DNA of 64,000 bases from an uncultured Verrucomicrobiota bacterium (GTDB lineage Bacteria > Verrucomicrobiota > Kiritimatiellia > CAIQIC01 > Lenti-01). Both the position numbers and the translations under genes were made by a program. The stretch covers positions 1-64,000 of the forward strand of contig CALKWZ010000076.1 of NCBI GenBank assembly GCA_938003985.1, in the 5' to 3' direction. The notes under the pieces were generated by a model, which had not been told where the DNA came from, ran no database searches, and saw nothing but the letters and a program-made list of their open reading frames with translations. Shown in pieces: positions 24,716 through 34,636 of this stretch (position 1 is the first letter of the stretch; each line of letters opens with the position of its first letter).

Positions 24716-25282
24716 TCAGCCGAGGCGGGCGCCGAGGGCGTCGGCCCGGGCCAGCGCGCGGCCGGCGCGGGAGACGTCGTCGGGAGTGTCGAGGCCGCCG
24801 ACGAGCACTTCGCCGAGGCGTTTCCAGCCCAGGTAGTCCGCCACGAGGCGGTAGGTGGCCTTCAGGCCGGCGAACGCGGCGGGCCGGTCGTCGGCCGCGG
24901 CGGCCAGCAGGACGGAGCGCTTGCCCTTGAGATTGCGCTGGAACTGCGGGCTCAGGCAATAGAGGCGGTCGGTCAGCTTCTTGAGCGGCGTGGACCAGGC
25001 GTAGAAATGCAGCGGCGTGGCGAAGACGAGGACGTCGGCCTTGCGCAGGAGGGGATAGACGGAGTCCAGGTCGTCCCGCAGGACGCACGGACGGGAAGCG
25101 GTGGGCCAGCAGTCGCCGCAGCCGTCGCAGGGCGCGAACTCGAGCGCGGAGAGGCGGACGGACTGCACGGCATGCCCGTTGCGGCTGGCGGCGTCGGCGA
25201 AGGCGAAGGCCAGCCGGGTGGAATTGCCGTCCTCGCGGGGACTGCCGAGCAGGATCAAGACGTTCAAGGGGCGTTTGCGCAT
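24716..25282 (-). CDS. Flavodoxin-family NAD(P)H-dependent FMN oxidoreductase
   Basis: A 188-aa flavoprotein of the NADPH-dependent FMN reductase/iron-sulfur flavoprotein class. The N-terminal FMN phosphate loop is LLGSPREDGNSTRLA; CDGCGDCW follows, a compact Cys cluster that could bind a metal or [4Fe-4S] cluster; then PLHFYAWSTPLKKLTDRLY, typical of quinone or azo-compound reductases. Electron donor and substrate unknown. The ribosome site AAAGGTA lies before ATG 25282. It shares a 123-bp divergent promoter region with the membrane protein gene at 25406. Confidence 0.85.
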   Translation of the reverse strand: MRKRPLNVLILLGSPREDGNSTRLAFAFADAASRNGHAVQSVRLSALEFAPCDGCGDCWPTASRPCVLRDDLDSVYPLLRKADVLVFATPLHFYAWSTPLKKLTDRLYCLSPQFQRNLKGKRSVLLAAAADDRPAAFAGLKATYRLVADYLGWKRLGEVLVGGLDTPDDVSRAGRALARADALGARLG

Positions 25283-25405
25283 GGGCGGAGTACCTTTCGA
25301 TCCTCAGCCTAGCGCAGCCGGCGGCCGGTTTGAAGCCCAAAGAACGGGGCCGCCCGCGGCGCCTTTTGCTTGAACCGCGCGCCGGGACGTGGACAATGTC
25401 CGCCC

Positions 25406-25801
25406 ATGAACAAGGAAACGCAACGCAAGGGCGCGCCGGCGGAAATTTCCGGCGCCGAGGAATTCCGGAAATGGCTGGCGGCGCCGGCGACGGGCCAGAC
25501 GCTGGCCGTGCTGTTCGGGTTGCTGTTCCTGTTCCAATGCATGATATTGCCGCTGGTGGGCAAGGCGGCGATCGGCGGGTCGGGTTCGCCCGGCGCGGGG
25601 CCCGCGGCCACGCTGTGGAAGAACCAGCTGTTTTTCGGCGCGATGCTGCTGCTGACGATCGCGGCCGGCGCGACGGCGTTTTATTCCAAGCAGCTGCGGC
25701 GCCGGGCCGACGGCAGCGCCTTCCCGAAATTCACCGCGGGCCTGTTGGCCTGCGCGCTGGCCATGCTGCTGGCGTTCGCGACGGGCCTGCTGGGGATCTA
25801 G
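25406..25801 (+). CDS. Small three-helix membrane protein, unknown
   Basis: A 131-aa protein with a ~30-residue charged N-terminus and three hydrophobic segments (about 32-53, 75-95 and 108-130). No catalytic motif or known family is apparent. It lies 19 bases upstream of the HTH-EIIA gene on the same strand, so they may form one transcript. There is no clear ribosome site before ATG 25406. Confidence 0.65.
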   Translation: MNKETQRKGAPAEISGAEEFRKWLAAPATGQTLAVLFGLLFLFQCMILPLVGKAAIGGSGSPGAGPAATLWKNQLFFGAMLLLTIAAGATAFYSKQLRRRADGSAFPKFTAGLLACALAMLLAFATGLLGI

Positions 25802-25820
25802 CCGCAGCGGAAAGCGCGCC

Positions 25821-26549
25821 ATGCCGTTCCGGTTCTTCAATCTCGCCGAAGCCGCGGAATTCCTGCATCTGCCGGAAGACCGCGTGGCGGAACTGGCGCG
25901 GCGCGGGGAAATCCCCTGCGAGCGCCAGGGCGCGCGGTTGACGTTCCGGCACCACGCGCTCGACGAATGGGCCTCGCGCAACTTGCTGGAATCCAGCGCC
26001 GAGAAGCTGGCGGATTTCCACCGGCGCAGCACGGCGAAATACCACGATCTGTCGGAAGACGCGGCCATCGTGCCCGCCCTGCTGAAACCGGAATGGATCC
26101 GCGCGGGCCTGACCTGCCGCTCCAAATCGTCGGTCCTGCGCGAAATGGTCGATCTGGCCGACGCCACGGGCCTGCTGTGCTACCGCGACGAACTGCTGGA
26201 AAGCCTCGTCGAGCGCGAGAAGCTCTGTTCCACGGCGCTCTCCGGCGGCCTGGCCCTGCTGCATCCGCGCAACCACGAGCCCTACATGTTCGAGGATTCC
26301 TTCGTGGTCGTCGGCAAGACCGTCGCGCAGGTGCCGTTCGGTTCGCCCGACGGCTCGACCACGGACGTGTTTTTCCTGATCTGCAGCCAGGACGACCGCA
26401 TCCACCTGCACGTGCTCGCGCGCCTGTGCATGATGTGCCACCAAACGAGCCTGCTGCTGGAAATGCGCGGCACGGACGATCCGCAGGAGCTGCACCGCCT
26501 GCTGGCGGCCAGCGAACAGCAGGTCGTCCGCCAAACGCCGAAGGCCTGA
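25821..26549 (+). CDS. HTH-PTS EIIA (PtsN-type) fusion regulator
   Basis: A 242-aa two-domain protein. Residues 1-55 form an excisionase/MerR-like winged helix-turn-helix (FFNLAEAAEFLHLPEDRVAELARRG, then RLTFRHHALDEWA). Residues about 90-235 form a fructose/nitrogen-type PTS EIIA domain, with the phosphorylatable His at about 148 in GGLALLHPRNHEP. The Asp-rich turn SQDDRIHLHVLARL is also typical. The design suggests DNA binding controlled by phosphorylation from HPr/EI, linking carbon or nitrogen state to transcription. No other PTS gene is in the window. Such fusions occur in PVC bacteria. Confidence 0.85.
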   Translation: MPFRFFNLAEAAEFLHLPEDRVAELARRGEIPCERQGARLTFRHHALDEWASRNLLESSAEKLADFHRRSTAKYHDLSEDAAIVPALLKPEWIRAGLTCRSKSSVLREMVDLADATGLLCYRDELLESLVEREKLCSTALSGGLALLHPRNHEPYMFEDSFVVVGKTVAQVPFGSPDGSTTDVFFLICSQDDRIHLHVLARLCMMCHQTSLLLEMRGTDDPQELHRLLAASEQQVVRQTPKA

Positions 26550-26574
26550 CGGCGGCACCCCGGCGTCCGGGCGG

Positions 26575-28509
26575 ATGATCGAATTCCGGCAAGTCAGCAA
26601 GCGCTACGGCGGGCAAATCGTGCTCGACCGCGTGGATTTCCGTTTGTTGGCCGGCGAACGCATCGGCATCGTCGGCCCCAACGGCGCGGGCAAGTCCACG
26701 ATCTTCGAGTTGATCGTCGGGGAATGCGACGCGGATGCCGGCACGGTCGCGCGCGCCAAGGACGTCCGCATCGGGCATTTGCGCCAGCAACTGGCGCCGG
26801 GGGACGAGGCCACGCCCATCCAGGCCTACGTGGAGAAGGCCGCGCCGGATCTGGAGACGATCCGCGCCGAGATCCACCACGTCGAGGCGCGCCTGGCGGG
26901 CGACGAAGCCGAGGAATCGCGCGCGCTGCTGCGGCGCCTGGGGGACTTGCAGACCCAGTTCGAGGCGCAAGGCGGCTACGATCTGCACGCGCGCGCGGCG
27001 GCGGCGCTGACGGGCCTGGGCTTCCGCGTGGCGGACCTGCGGCGTCCGCTGGGCGAATTTTCCGGCGGCTGGCAGATGCGCGCCGAACTGGCGCGCGCGC
27101 TCATCGCGGAGCCCGATCTGCTGCTGCTGGACGAGCCGAGCAACTATCTCGATCTGCCGGCGGTGGAATGGCTGCGGCGGCGGCTGGAGGATTTCCGCGG
27201 CACGCTGGCGATGATTTCCCACGACCGCTATCTGCTGGAACACCTCTGCGAAACCACGCTCGAAGTGGCCGGCGGCCGCGTCACGCGCTATCCGGGGCGC
27301 TACTCGTGGTATGCGGTCGAGCGCGAGAAGCGCCGCGAGGTGTCCCTGGCGCGGCAAGCGAACGAAGACCGCCGCCGCGAGCAGATCGAGCGCTTCGTGG
27401 AACGGTTCCGGGCCAAGAACACGATGGCCACGCGCGTGCAGAGCCGGATCAAGATGCTCGAGAAAATGGAGCGCACCGAAACGGTCGAGGTGGCGCGCGG
27501 CCGCGCGCGGTTCCGGCTGGCCCCGCCGCCGCATTGCGGGCAGGAAGTCCTGCGCTGCGCAGGCGCGGGCTTCGCCTACGAGCCCGGCAACTGGATTTTC
27601 CGCGGCGTGGACCTGGCCGTGCAGAAGGGCGAAAAGCTGGCGGTGGTGGGGCCCAACGGCGCGGGCAAGACGACGCTGCTGCGCCTGCTGGCCGGGCAAC
27701 TGGCGCCGGGCGAGGGCCGGCGCACGGCCGGCCATCTGGTCGTGCCGGGCTACCAGAGCCAGGAATCGGCCGACACGATGGATCGCACGCGCAACTGCCT
27801 GGAGATTCTCAAGGCCGTCGCGCCCGACGCGTCCGAAACGGAAATCCGGACCTTGCTGGGCGGGTTCGGTTTTTCGGGCGAAGCGGCCGAAAAACGCGTG
27901 GAGGTGCTCTCGGGCGGCGAACGCATCCGGCTGGCCTTCGCGCGGATCCTGATCCGGCCGCCGAACCTGCTGCTGCTGGACGAACCGACCACGCATCTGG
28001 ACGTGGAAAGCCGCGAAGCCTTGCAGGACGCCATCGCCGCCTACGAGGGCACGGTCGTGCTCGTGTCGCACGACGTGGAGTTCGTGCGCGCCGTCGCGCT
28101 GGGCATCGTGGCCGTGGCGCCCGACGGGGGCGGGGTGCGGCGGTTCGCCGGCGGCTACGACTACTACCGCGAAAAGATTGCCCAGGAAGCCGGGGCGGCC
28201 CCGACCGCGGCCGATAAGCCGCTGGACGAAGCCAAGGCCGCCCGGATCGAAGCCATGCGCGACCGCAAGGCGCTCAAGGCCGATCTGCGCCGCGCCGAAA
28301 AAGAAGTGGCGGCGCTGGAGCGGGACGTCGCGGCGCTCGAAAGCGAACAGTCCATTCTGCACGAGAGGCTTGCAGCTTCAGAAACCGCTCTTGAAGACCG
28401 GGCATCGGCGGGCCGGCGGCTCAAGGAAATCGAAGACGCCTTGTCGGCCAAGTTGGCAGCCTGGGAAGCGGCCGGCAGTCGCCGGGATGAGTTGGCCGCG
28501 CAAGCCTAG
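26575..28509 (+). CDS. ABC-F family ATPase
   Basis: A 644-aa soluble protein with two ABC ATPase domains and no membrane segment. NBD1 has GPNGAGKST, FSGGWQMRAELARAL and LLLLDEPSNYLD; NBD2 has GPNGAGKTT, LSGGERIRLAFARIL and LLLLDEPTTHLD. Between them lies the basic PtIM-type linker (about 250-320). The C-terminus (about 555-640) is a coiled coil as in Uup/ABCF3. ABC-F proteins act on the ribosome (translation rescue or resistance) or, for Uup, in DNA repair-linked processes; which applies is not clear. It lies 25 bases after the HTH-EIIA gene. Confidence 0.92.
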   Translation: MIEFRQVSKRYGGQIVLDRVDFRLLAGERIGIVGPNGAGKSTIFELIVGECDADAGTVARAKDVRIGHLRQQLAPGDEATPIQAYVEKAAPDLETIRAEIHHVEARLAGDEAEESRALLRRLGDLQTQFEAQGGYDLHARAAAALTGLGFRVADLRRPLGEFSGGWQMRAELARALIAEPDLLLLDEPSNYLDLPAVEWLRRRLEDFRGTLAMISHDRYLLEHLCETTLEVAGGRVTRYPGRYSWYAVEREKRREVSLARQANEDRRREQIERFVERFRAKNTMATRVQSRIKMLEKMERTETVEVARGRARFRLAPPPHCGQEVLRCAGAGFAYEPGNWIFRGVDLAVQKGEKLAVVGPNGAGKTTLLRLLAGQLAPGEGRRTAGHLVVPGYQSQESADTMDRTRNCLEILKAVAPDASETEIRTLLGGFGFSGEAAEKRVEVLSGGERIRLAFARILIRPPNLLLLDEPTTHLDVESREALQDAIAAYEGTVVLVSHDVEFVRAVALGIVAVAPDGGGVRRFAGGYDYYREKIAQEAGAAPTAADKPLDEAKAARIEAMRDRKALKADLRRAEKEVAALERDVAALESEQSILHERLAASETALEDRASAGRRLKEIEDALSAKLAAWEAAGSRRDELAAQA

Positions 28510-28637
28510 ACGCAATCTCGCATTCATAAATTGTTAAGATTGTATTTGATTCTCCTCCCCGGGAGGCGTACTTTTTATCCGCTAATCCCTCACAAGAAGG
28601 GGTCGGTTGAATTGTGTCCTGAGGAGACAAAGCGGCG

Positions 28638-31600
28638 ATGAAGAACAAGTTTGTTCGTCTGGGCTTGTGCCTGTTGGCGGGATGGGGGCTGGCGGCGGTC
28701 TCCGCGCAGGCCGTGCAGGTGCGCATTGCGGACTTCAACGTGGCGTTCGGCCTCGATACGAACGACGACCGAGGCACGACCAACGACGTCGATTACGTGG
28801 CGGTGTCGAACACCCTCCGGCGCGTGCAGCCGGACATCGTGTGTTTCCAGGAACTGTATGCCGACGAAGACATGCAGGCCTGGATCGCGCTGGCCGCCCA
28901 GTTGGGCTATCCGTATTACGCGATGTCGACGGGCGGTTCGCTCGACAACTCCATGCGCACGGGCGTCTGGAGCAAGTATCCCATCACGGGCACGGACCTG
29001 ATCAAGGAAACCTATTACGATCCCGCCGCCGTGGAAATCATGCGCTGGCCGATCGTGGCGAAGATCGAAGTGCCCGGCGCCCTGTATCCCCTCTACGTGG
29101 CCTCGACCCACAACAAGGCCGGCACGACGACCAAATCCGCCCGCCTGCAGCGCGCGTTCGAAATTTACCGCACCGTCCAATACTTCAACCGCCTGGTCGC
29201 TTCCAACCCCACGGAAAACGTCCAGTACGCGATCATGGGCGATTTCAACGACGACATCGGGTTGACCCAGAACGACTTTTTCGACCAGGCCTACTATCTG
29301 TCCGTCGACCAGGATCTCGGCAACACCACGGCCACGTTCAACGACGGGTTCGACATCCCGTGGAACACCAACGCCAGCTGGACGCTGCCCTACAGCAAGT
29401 ATCCGACCGAGCGGCTGTCCTACGTCGACATGGGCTGGATCAACCCGGTCCACACGGGCACCAACCTGACCTGGACGCACTACTACGTGACCGAAAGCGG
29501 CCGCTACCGCCTCGACTACATCCTCTTCAGCGACGAAATCATGAACAGCGCCTACGGGGCGCCGACGGGCGAGATCTACAACGCGGAATTCGACGGCCCG
29601 GGCGTCGGCCTCTACAAGCCCGGACCCGTTCCGCCGAGCACCACCAGCTACGACGCTTCGGACCACCGGATGCTGTTCGCGGACTTCCACCTGATCGACG
29701 CGGTGCCGGGCATCACGCCGGTCGCCATCCTCAGCGAAGTGGTGGACCATTCCGCCACGAACGGCACCTACGTCGAAATCTGCAATTCCGGCAGCTCCGC
29801 GCTGGATCTGGCGGGCTACGAGCTGGGCGTGTACCTGAACGGCTCGACGAACCCGACCAAGATCGCGCTGAGCGGCACGATCGCGGGCGGCGGCACCCAC
29901 GTGGTGGCGACCTCGACCAATGGCTTCCAGACCTACTGGGGGCTGACCCCGGACCAGACGGCCGGCATCGTGGGCTCCCTCAACGGCAACGACACGGTGG
30001 CGCTGATCAAGCCCAACGGATCCGTCTCGGACGTTTTCGGCCAGATTGGCGCCGTGCCCGGCGCCTGGACGTTCACGGACAAGGCCGCCGCCCGCAAGGC
30101 GGGGGTGAGCGATCCGCTCGCGACGTGGGATTCCAACGAGTGGACGATCGTGTCCTACACGAACGCGACGCCGGGCTGGCACCAGGCCCTGGCCGCCGCC
30201 GAAGCCTACGTGTCCGCCGGGCCCGCGCTCGATCCCGCGGCGCCCCGGGCGACGAACACGTTCGCCATCTCGGTCGGCATCACCCCGAACATGCTGGCCT
30301 CCAACCTCGCCGCGACGGGCGTCTTCCGCGTGGCGGGCGGCAGCTGGATCGGCGCGGCCATGACCAACCAGGGCACGGTCTGGCGGACGCCCCAGCTCAA
30401 CGTCTCGAAGGAGCAGGGCGACGTGCTCGACTACTACGTGCGCTTCTCGTTCCAAGGGCCGGAAGGGCTCCACACCAATGCCACCGTCACCAATGCCTAC
30501 ACCTTCCCGGTCTTCGGCTCGTCCACCAACCTGAAGCCGATGTTCAACGAAGTGCAGTCCGACGGCAACGGCACGGACACCAACGAATTCATCGAACTCG
30601 TCGCGCCGGCAGGGCTCGATTTGCAGGGGTACCGGATCGAACACCGCAACGGCGCCGACGCCACCGACGGGCCGGTCTGGACCTTCACATTCCCGGCCTT
30701 CGTCGTGCCGGACGACGGCGTGCTGGCCGTGGGCGACGTGCCGCTGGGCTTCGCGGTCGTTTCCCAGAATTCCAACTACGTCGCCAACACCGATTTCATC
30801 CTGCCGGGCGGGTTGCTGAATTCGGGCGACGGCCTCATCCTCTACGACGCGCAAAGCAATATCCTGGACGCGGTGGTCTATTTGGGCGCCACGTACGACA
30901 TCGGCGTGGACGATCCCGCCACCGTGTCGAAAGAGGTGCCGCCCGGCAGCAAGAACTATCTGCATGAAATCGGGACCGACTCGACGACGGACACGACCCC
31001 GCAGGCGCCCAACAACGTGCTGATGGCGACCAACGGCACGTGGGCCAACGCCACGGCTACGCCGGGGGCGCTCAACGCCCAGCAGCAAAGCGGCAGCATC
31101 ATCATGGCGCCGGGCGACGGCGATCTGGACGCGTTCCTGGACGACGTGGACAACTGTCCCGAAACCTTCAACCCGACCCAAACCGACACGGACGGCGACG
31201 GCCAGGGCGACGCCTGCGATGCGGACATCGACGGCGACGGCGACCTGAACGCCAACGACAACTGCCCGTATCTGCCCAACGCGAACCAATCGGACATCGA
31301 CGGCGACGGCATCGGCGACGCGTGCGATCCGGACGCCGACGGCGACGGCATCCCCAACGAAGAGGATCCCAACCCGCTCTATTCCGGCAACATCAACCTC
31401 GATTTCGAGGATGCGGCCCTGAAAGACACGTATACGGACTACACGCCCAAGTCGATCGCCGGCCGGATGTGGGTGATCTCCAACGCGCTGGTGGTTTCAA
31501 CCAGCGACGTGAACAACCGCATCGAGGGCGAGCGGGGCGTGCATCTGCGCGGCACCGTCGGCGGCATTTACCTGCAAGGGACGCTGACCAACGGCATCGG

Positions 31601-34511
31601 CGACTTCCGGATCGCCTACGCCCGCTACGGGACGGACAAGGGCTTGAATTTCAAGGCCGAATACGACGCCGGTTCCGGATGGACCACGATCACCACGGGC
31701 AGCACCTTGAACGTCACGGCCCTGAAGACGAACGCGGTCACGGTCAACGTCGTCGGCCCGGTGGATTTCCGCATCACGTGGACCGGCGGCAGCACCCGCG
31801 ACGAAGCCAATCTGGACAACGTCTGGATCACGTCCTACGTGCCGCCGGAGACCGGCCAGGCGGAATGCGCGCTCGATGCGGCGGTAGCGGCCGCCTTTGA
31901 CGGCTCCGCCCAGACGAACACGTTCACGGTCACGCCGGCCGGCATCCCGTACGCGGTGACCTATGCGCCGGCGAATCCGGTGGAAATCGGCACCTATACC
32001 GCCACGGTCGTCATCCCCGACGGCGACTACCTGCTGGGCGGGACGTTCGTCTACCCCAATTCCGTGACGATCACCCAGGGCGTGGCCACCTGCGAGATGG
32101 CCGCGCCGATCTCCACGGGCTACGACGGCCTCCTGCACACGAACACGTTCGCGGTGACGACGGGGTTGGCGTGGACGGTGAGCTACGCGCCGACGAATCC
32201 GGTGGACCCGGGCACCTACGACGCCACGGTGACGGTGACCGGCGACAGCCACTACCAAGGCGGCACCTTCGTCTTCAGCAACGCCGTGACGATCGCGGAC
32301 GGGCAGGCTGCCGCCACGCTGGACGAGGCGCTCGTCGTTAACTACGACGGCCAGGTTCACACCAACACCTTCACGGTGACGCCGGGACTGGCCTGGTCCG
32401 TGGCCTATTCGCCATCCCTTCCGGTGGCCGTCGGGGTCTACGACGCCACGGTGGCGGTGACCGGCAACGCCCAGTACGTCGGGACGACCAACGTGTTTGC
32501 CTCGGCCGTGGTCATCCAGCCGGCCGGCGGCGGCGGCACCGCCATCGGCGATCCGTACGTCGTCGACTTCGACTGCGGCGGCGTGCCCAGCGCCGTCTAC
32601 GGACCGCACACGAATACCCTGAACGCCGTCAACCCCACGCAGTGGTTCCTCGACAACGCCTACCGCGGCAGCACCGCGACCGACGTCAAGAACTCGGGCT
32701 GCGGCACGACCAACTCGATCCGCCTGCGCTTCGTGAGCGCCGCGGCCACGACCAACGGCGTGGTGCAGAGCCTGACGCCGTTCTCCAACGGCATCCATTC
32801 GGTGGCCTTCAACTACGCGATGTTCAGTTCCGACACCGCCGGCACCTTCGCCCTGCAGACCAGCACCGACGGCACGAACTGGACCACCCACACCAACGTG
32901 GTCGCCAACGGCATCACCGGCACGTTCGCCTACCTGTCGAACACGATCAGCGTCGCCCAGTCGGCCTATCTGCGCCTCAAGATGGTGGACGGCACCGCCG
33001 GCCACCGCGTCAACGTCGACGACGTCGTGGTGCTGCCCTACGCGGGCATGTCCCAGGCCGACGTCTCGCTGTCCAATCTGTCCCAGACCTACGACGGCGC
33101 GGCCAAGACCGCGACGGTGACGACTTCGCCCACGGGGTTGGCCACGGCCGTGTCCTACAACGGGTCCTATGCGGCGCCGTCGAACGCCGGCAGCTATACC
33201 GTGGTGGCCACGGTCATCGAAGCCGGCTATACCGGCAGCGCCACCGGCACGCTGACGATCGCGAAGGCCGCGGCCGGCGTGACGTTGACGGACCTTCTCC
33301 AGACCTACGACGGCGCCGCGCGGCCCGCGGCGGCGACGTGCGTGCCGGCCGTGGCGTATGCGTTGACCTACGACGGTTCGTCGGCGGCCCCCACGAACGC
33401 GGGGAGCTATACCGTCGTGGCGAGCGTGACCGACGCCAACTACCAGGGCGGCGCCACCGGCACGCTGGTCGTGGCCAAGGCCGAAGCTTCGGTGGCGTTC
33501 GACAGCCTGTCGGCCGCCTACGACGGCACGGGCAAAGCCGCCGTCGCGTCCACCGAACCGGAAGGCCTGGCCGTGAACCTGACCTACGACGGGTCCGCCG
33601 CGCTGCCCGTGGCCGTCGGCTCCTACGCCGTGGTCGCCGCCGTCCTCGAGGCCAACTACCAGGGCGGGGCGACCGATACCTTCACGATCGCCAAGGGCGC
33701 CGCCGCGGTCACGCTGACGGGCTTGGCCCAGACCTACGACGGGACGCCCAGGAGCGCGGGCGCGACCACCGAACCGGTGGGCCTGAGCGTGAACCTGACC
33801 TACGACGGCTCGGCGACGGCCCCGACCGCGGCCGGCAGCTACGCCGTGACCGGCACCGTGGCCGACGCGAACTACGCGGGCGCCGCCACCGGCACGCTGG
33901 TCGTGGCCAAGGCCGCCGCGACGGTCGCGCTGTCCGGCCTGTACCACGTCTACGACGGCTACGCCAAGAGCGCGACGGTGACCACCGATCCGGTCGGCCT
34001 CAACGCGGCCGTGACCTACGACGGTTCGGCGTCCGCGCCGACCGCCACGGGCAGCTATGCCGTGGTCGCGACGTTGGCGGAAGCCAACTATCAGGGGGCG
34101 GCCACGGGCACGTTGACGATCGCCGCGGAAGGCGCGGATCCTTTCGTGCAATGGCTGCAGGACCAGGAACTCGATCCGGGCGACAGCCGCTACGACGAAA
34201 CGGCCGACGACGACGGCGACGGCATGACCACCTACGACGAGTACGTGGCCGACACCGCGCCGGACAGTTCCAACAGCGTGCTGAAACTCTCGGGCACCTA
34301 CGTGCGCGCCGGCGCCAGCAACGCCACCGGCAAGATCCTGTTCTCGTTCCCGGCCAGCACCGGGCGCTTCTACCAGTTGCTCTACAAGACCAATCTGTTC
34401 ACCCCCATGCTGACCAACAATCTGGGGTGGGGCGTGCCCGGCATGGTCGTCACCAACGACTCGCTCGGCGCTTGGTTCGGAGACGTCCGCGTCCGGCTGT
34501 CGGAACCCTAG
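28638..34511 (+). CDS. Giant secreted protein: EEP nuclease/phosphatase, lamin-tail, Tsp3 and MBG repeats
   Basis: A 1957-aa exported multidomain protein. Signal peptide about 1-25. Residues 26-350 form an endonuclease/exonuclease/phosphatase fold with QPDIVCFQEL (E72), GDFNDD (about 202) and SDHRML (about 340). Lamin-tail-like domains lie near 360-490 and 632-770. Residues 825-914 are thrombospondin type 3-like calcium repeats rich in DGDGD. A beta-rich domain follows, then three ~73-aa YDG-like repeats (about 1074-1296), another jelly-roll-like domain (about 1300-1465) and five 71-72-aa MBG-type repeats (about 1475-1832) with period 213-216 bp. The C-terminal ~125 residues begin with an EF-hand-like DDDGDGMTTYDEYVAD. 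It probably hydrolyses extracellular DNA or phosphoesters while bound to a surface. GAGGAGAC precedes the start. Confidence 0.85.
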   Translation: MKNKFVRLGLCLLAGWGLAAVSAQAVQVRIADFNVAFGLDTNDDRGTTNDVDYVAVSNTLRRVQPDIVCFQELYADEDMQAWIALAAQLGYPYYAMSTGGSLDNSMRTGVWSKYPITGTDLIKETYYDPAAVEIMRWPIVAKIEVPGALYPLYVASTHNKAGTTTKSARLQRAFEIYRTVQYFNRLVASNPTENVQYAIMGDFNDDIGLTQNDFFDQAYYLSVDQDLGNTTATFNDGFDIPWNTNASWTLPYSKYPTERLSYVDMGWINPVHTGTNLTWTHYYVTESGRYRLDYILFSDEIMNSAYGAPTGEIYNAEFDGPGVGLYKPGPVPPSTTSYDASDHRMLFADFHLIDAVPGITPVAILSEVVDHSATNGTYVEICNSGSSALDLAGYELGVYLNGSTNPTKIALSGTIAGGGTHVVATSTNGFQTYWGLTPDQTAGIVGSLNGNDTVALIKPNGSVSDVFGQIGAVPGAWTFTDKAAARKAGVSDPLATWDSNEWTIVSYTNATPGWHQALAAAEAYVSAGPALDPAAPRATNTFAISVGITPNMLASNLAATGVFRVAGGSWIGAAMTNQGTVWRTPQLNVSKEQGDVLDYYVRFSFQGPEGLHTNATVTNAYTFPVFGSSTNLKPMFNEVQSDGNGTDTNEFIELVAPAGLDLQGYRIEHRNGADATDGPVWTFTFPAFVVPDDGVLAVGDVPLGFAVVSQNSNYVANTDFILPGGLLNSGDGLILYDAQSNILDAVVYLGATYDIGVDDPATVSKEVPPGSKNYLHEIGTDSTTDTTPQAPNNVLMATNGTWANATATPGALNAQQQSGSIIMAPGDGDLDAFLDDVDNCPETFNPTQTDTDGDGQGDACDADIDGDGDLNANDNCPYLPNANQSDIDGDGIGDACDPDADGDGIPNEEDPNPLYSGNINLDFEDAALKDTYTDYTPKSIAGRMWVISNALVVSTSDVNNRIEGERGVHLRGTVGGIYLQGTLTNGIGDFRIAYARYGTDKGLNFKAEYDAGSGWTTITTGSTLNVTALKTNAVTVNVVGPVDFRITWTGGSTRDEANLDNVWITSYVPPETGQAECALDAAVAAAFDGSAQTNTFTVTPAGIPYAVTYAPANPVEIGTYTATVVIPDGDYLLGGTFVYPNSVTITQGVATCEMAAPISTGYDGLLHTNTFAVTTGLAWTVSYAPTNPVDPGTYDATVTVTGDSHYQGGTFVFSNAVTIADGQAAATLDEALVVNYDGQVHTNTFTVTPGLAWSVAYSPSLPVAVGVYDATVAVTGNAQYVGTTNVFASAVVIQPAGGGGTAIGDPYVVDFDCGGVPSAVYGPHTNTLNAVNPTQWFLDNAYRGSTATDVKNSGCGTTNSIRLRFVSAAATTNGVVQSLTPFSNGIHSVAFNYAMFSSDTAGTFALQTSTDGTNWTTHTNVVANGITGTFAYLSNTISVAQSAYLRLKMVDGTAGHRVNVDDVVVLPYAGMSQADVSLSNLSQTYDGAAKTATVTTSPTGLATAVSYNGSYAAPSNAGSYTVVATVIEAGYTGSATGTLTIAKAAAGVTLTDLLQTYDGAARPAAATCVPAVAYALTYDGSSAAPTNAGSYTVVASVTDANYQGGATGTLVVAKAEASVAFDSLSAAYDGTGKAAVASTEPEGLAVNLTYDGSAALPVAVGSYAVVAAVLEANYQGGATDTFTIAKGAAAVTLTGLAQTYDGTPRSAGATTEPVGLSVNLTYDGSATAPTAAGSYAVTGTVADANYAGAATGTLVVAKAAATVALSGLYHVYDGYAKSATVTTDPVGLNAAVTYDGSASAPTATGSYAVVATLAEANYQGAATGTLTIAAEGADPFVQWLQDQELDPGDSRYDETADDDGDGMTTYDEYVADTAPDSSNSVLKLSGTYVRAGASNATGKILFSFPASTGRFYQLLYKTNLFTPMLTNNLGWGVPGMVVTNDSLGAWFGDVRVRLSEP
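33060..34137 (+). repeat. Five in-gene MBG repeats, 213-216 bp
   Basis: Units start near 33063, 33279, 33492, 33708 and 33924 and encode the recurrent pattern LxxLxxTYDGxxKxA...LTYDGSxxAPTxAGSYxV (split here). The DNA of the units is well conserved, so expansion or contraction by recombination is possible. Confidence 0.75.
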
Positions 34512-34636
34512 CCGCCGCAATCGGATCCGACCCCCAGGCACGTTTTCGTCGCGCCGCCGATAAAACGCTTCGACAAACCGCGCGCGTTTTGCCATATTCG
34601 CGGTTCGACCAATCGGGTCGGAGGAGTGATTCGCGC

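Noticed and set aside
28554..28571. Terminator between the ABC-F gene and the large secreted gene
   Set aside because: The CCTCCC/GGGAGG pairing leaves almost no loop and the T tract is offset; too weak to call.
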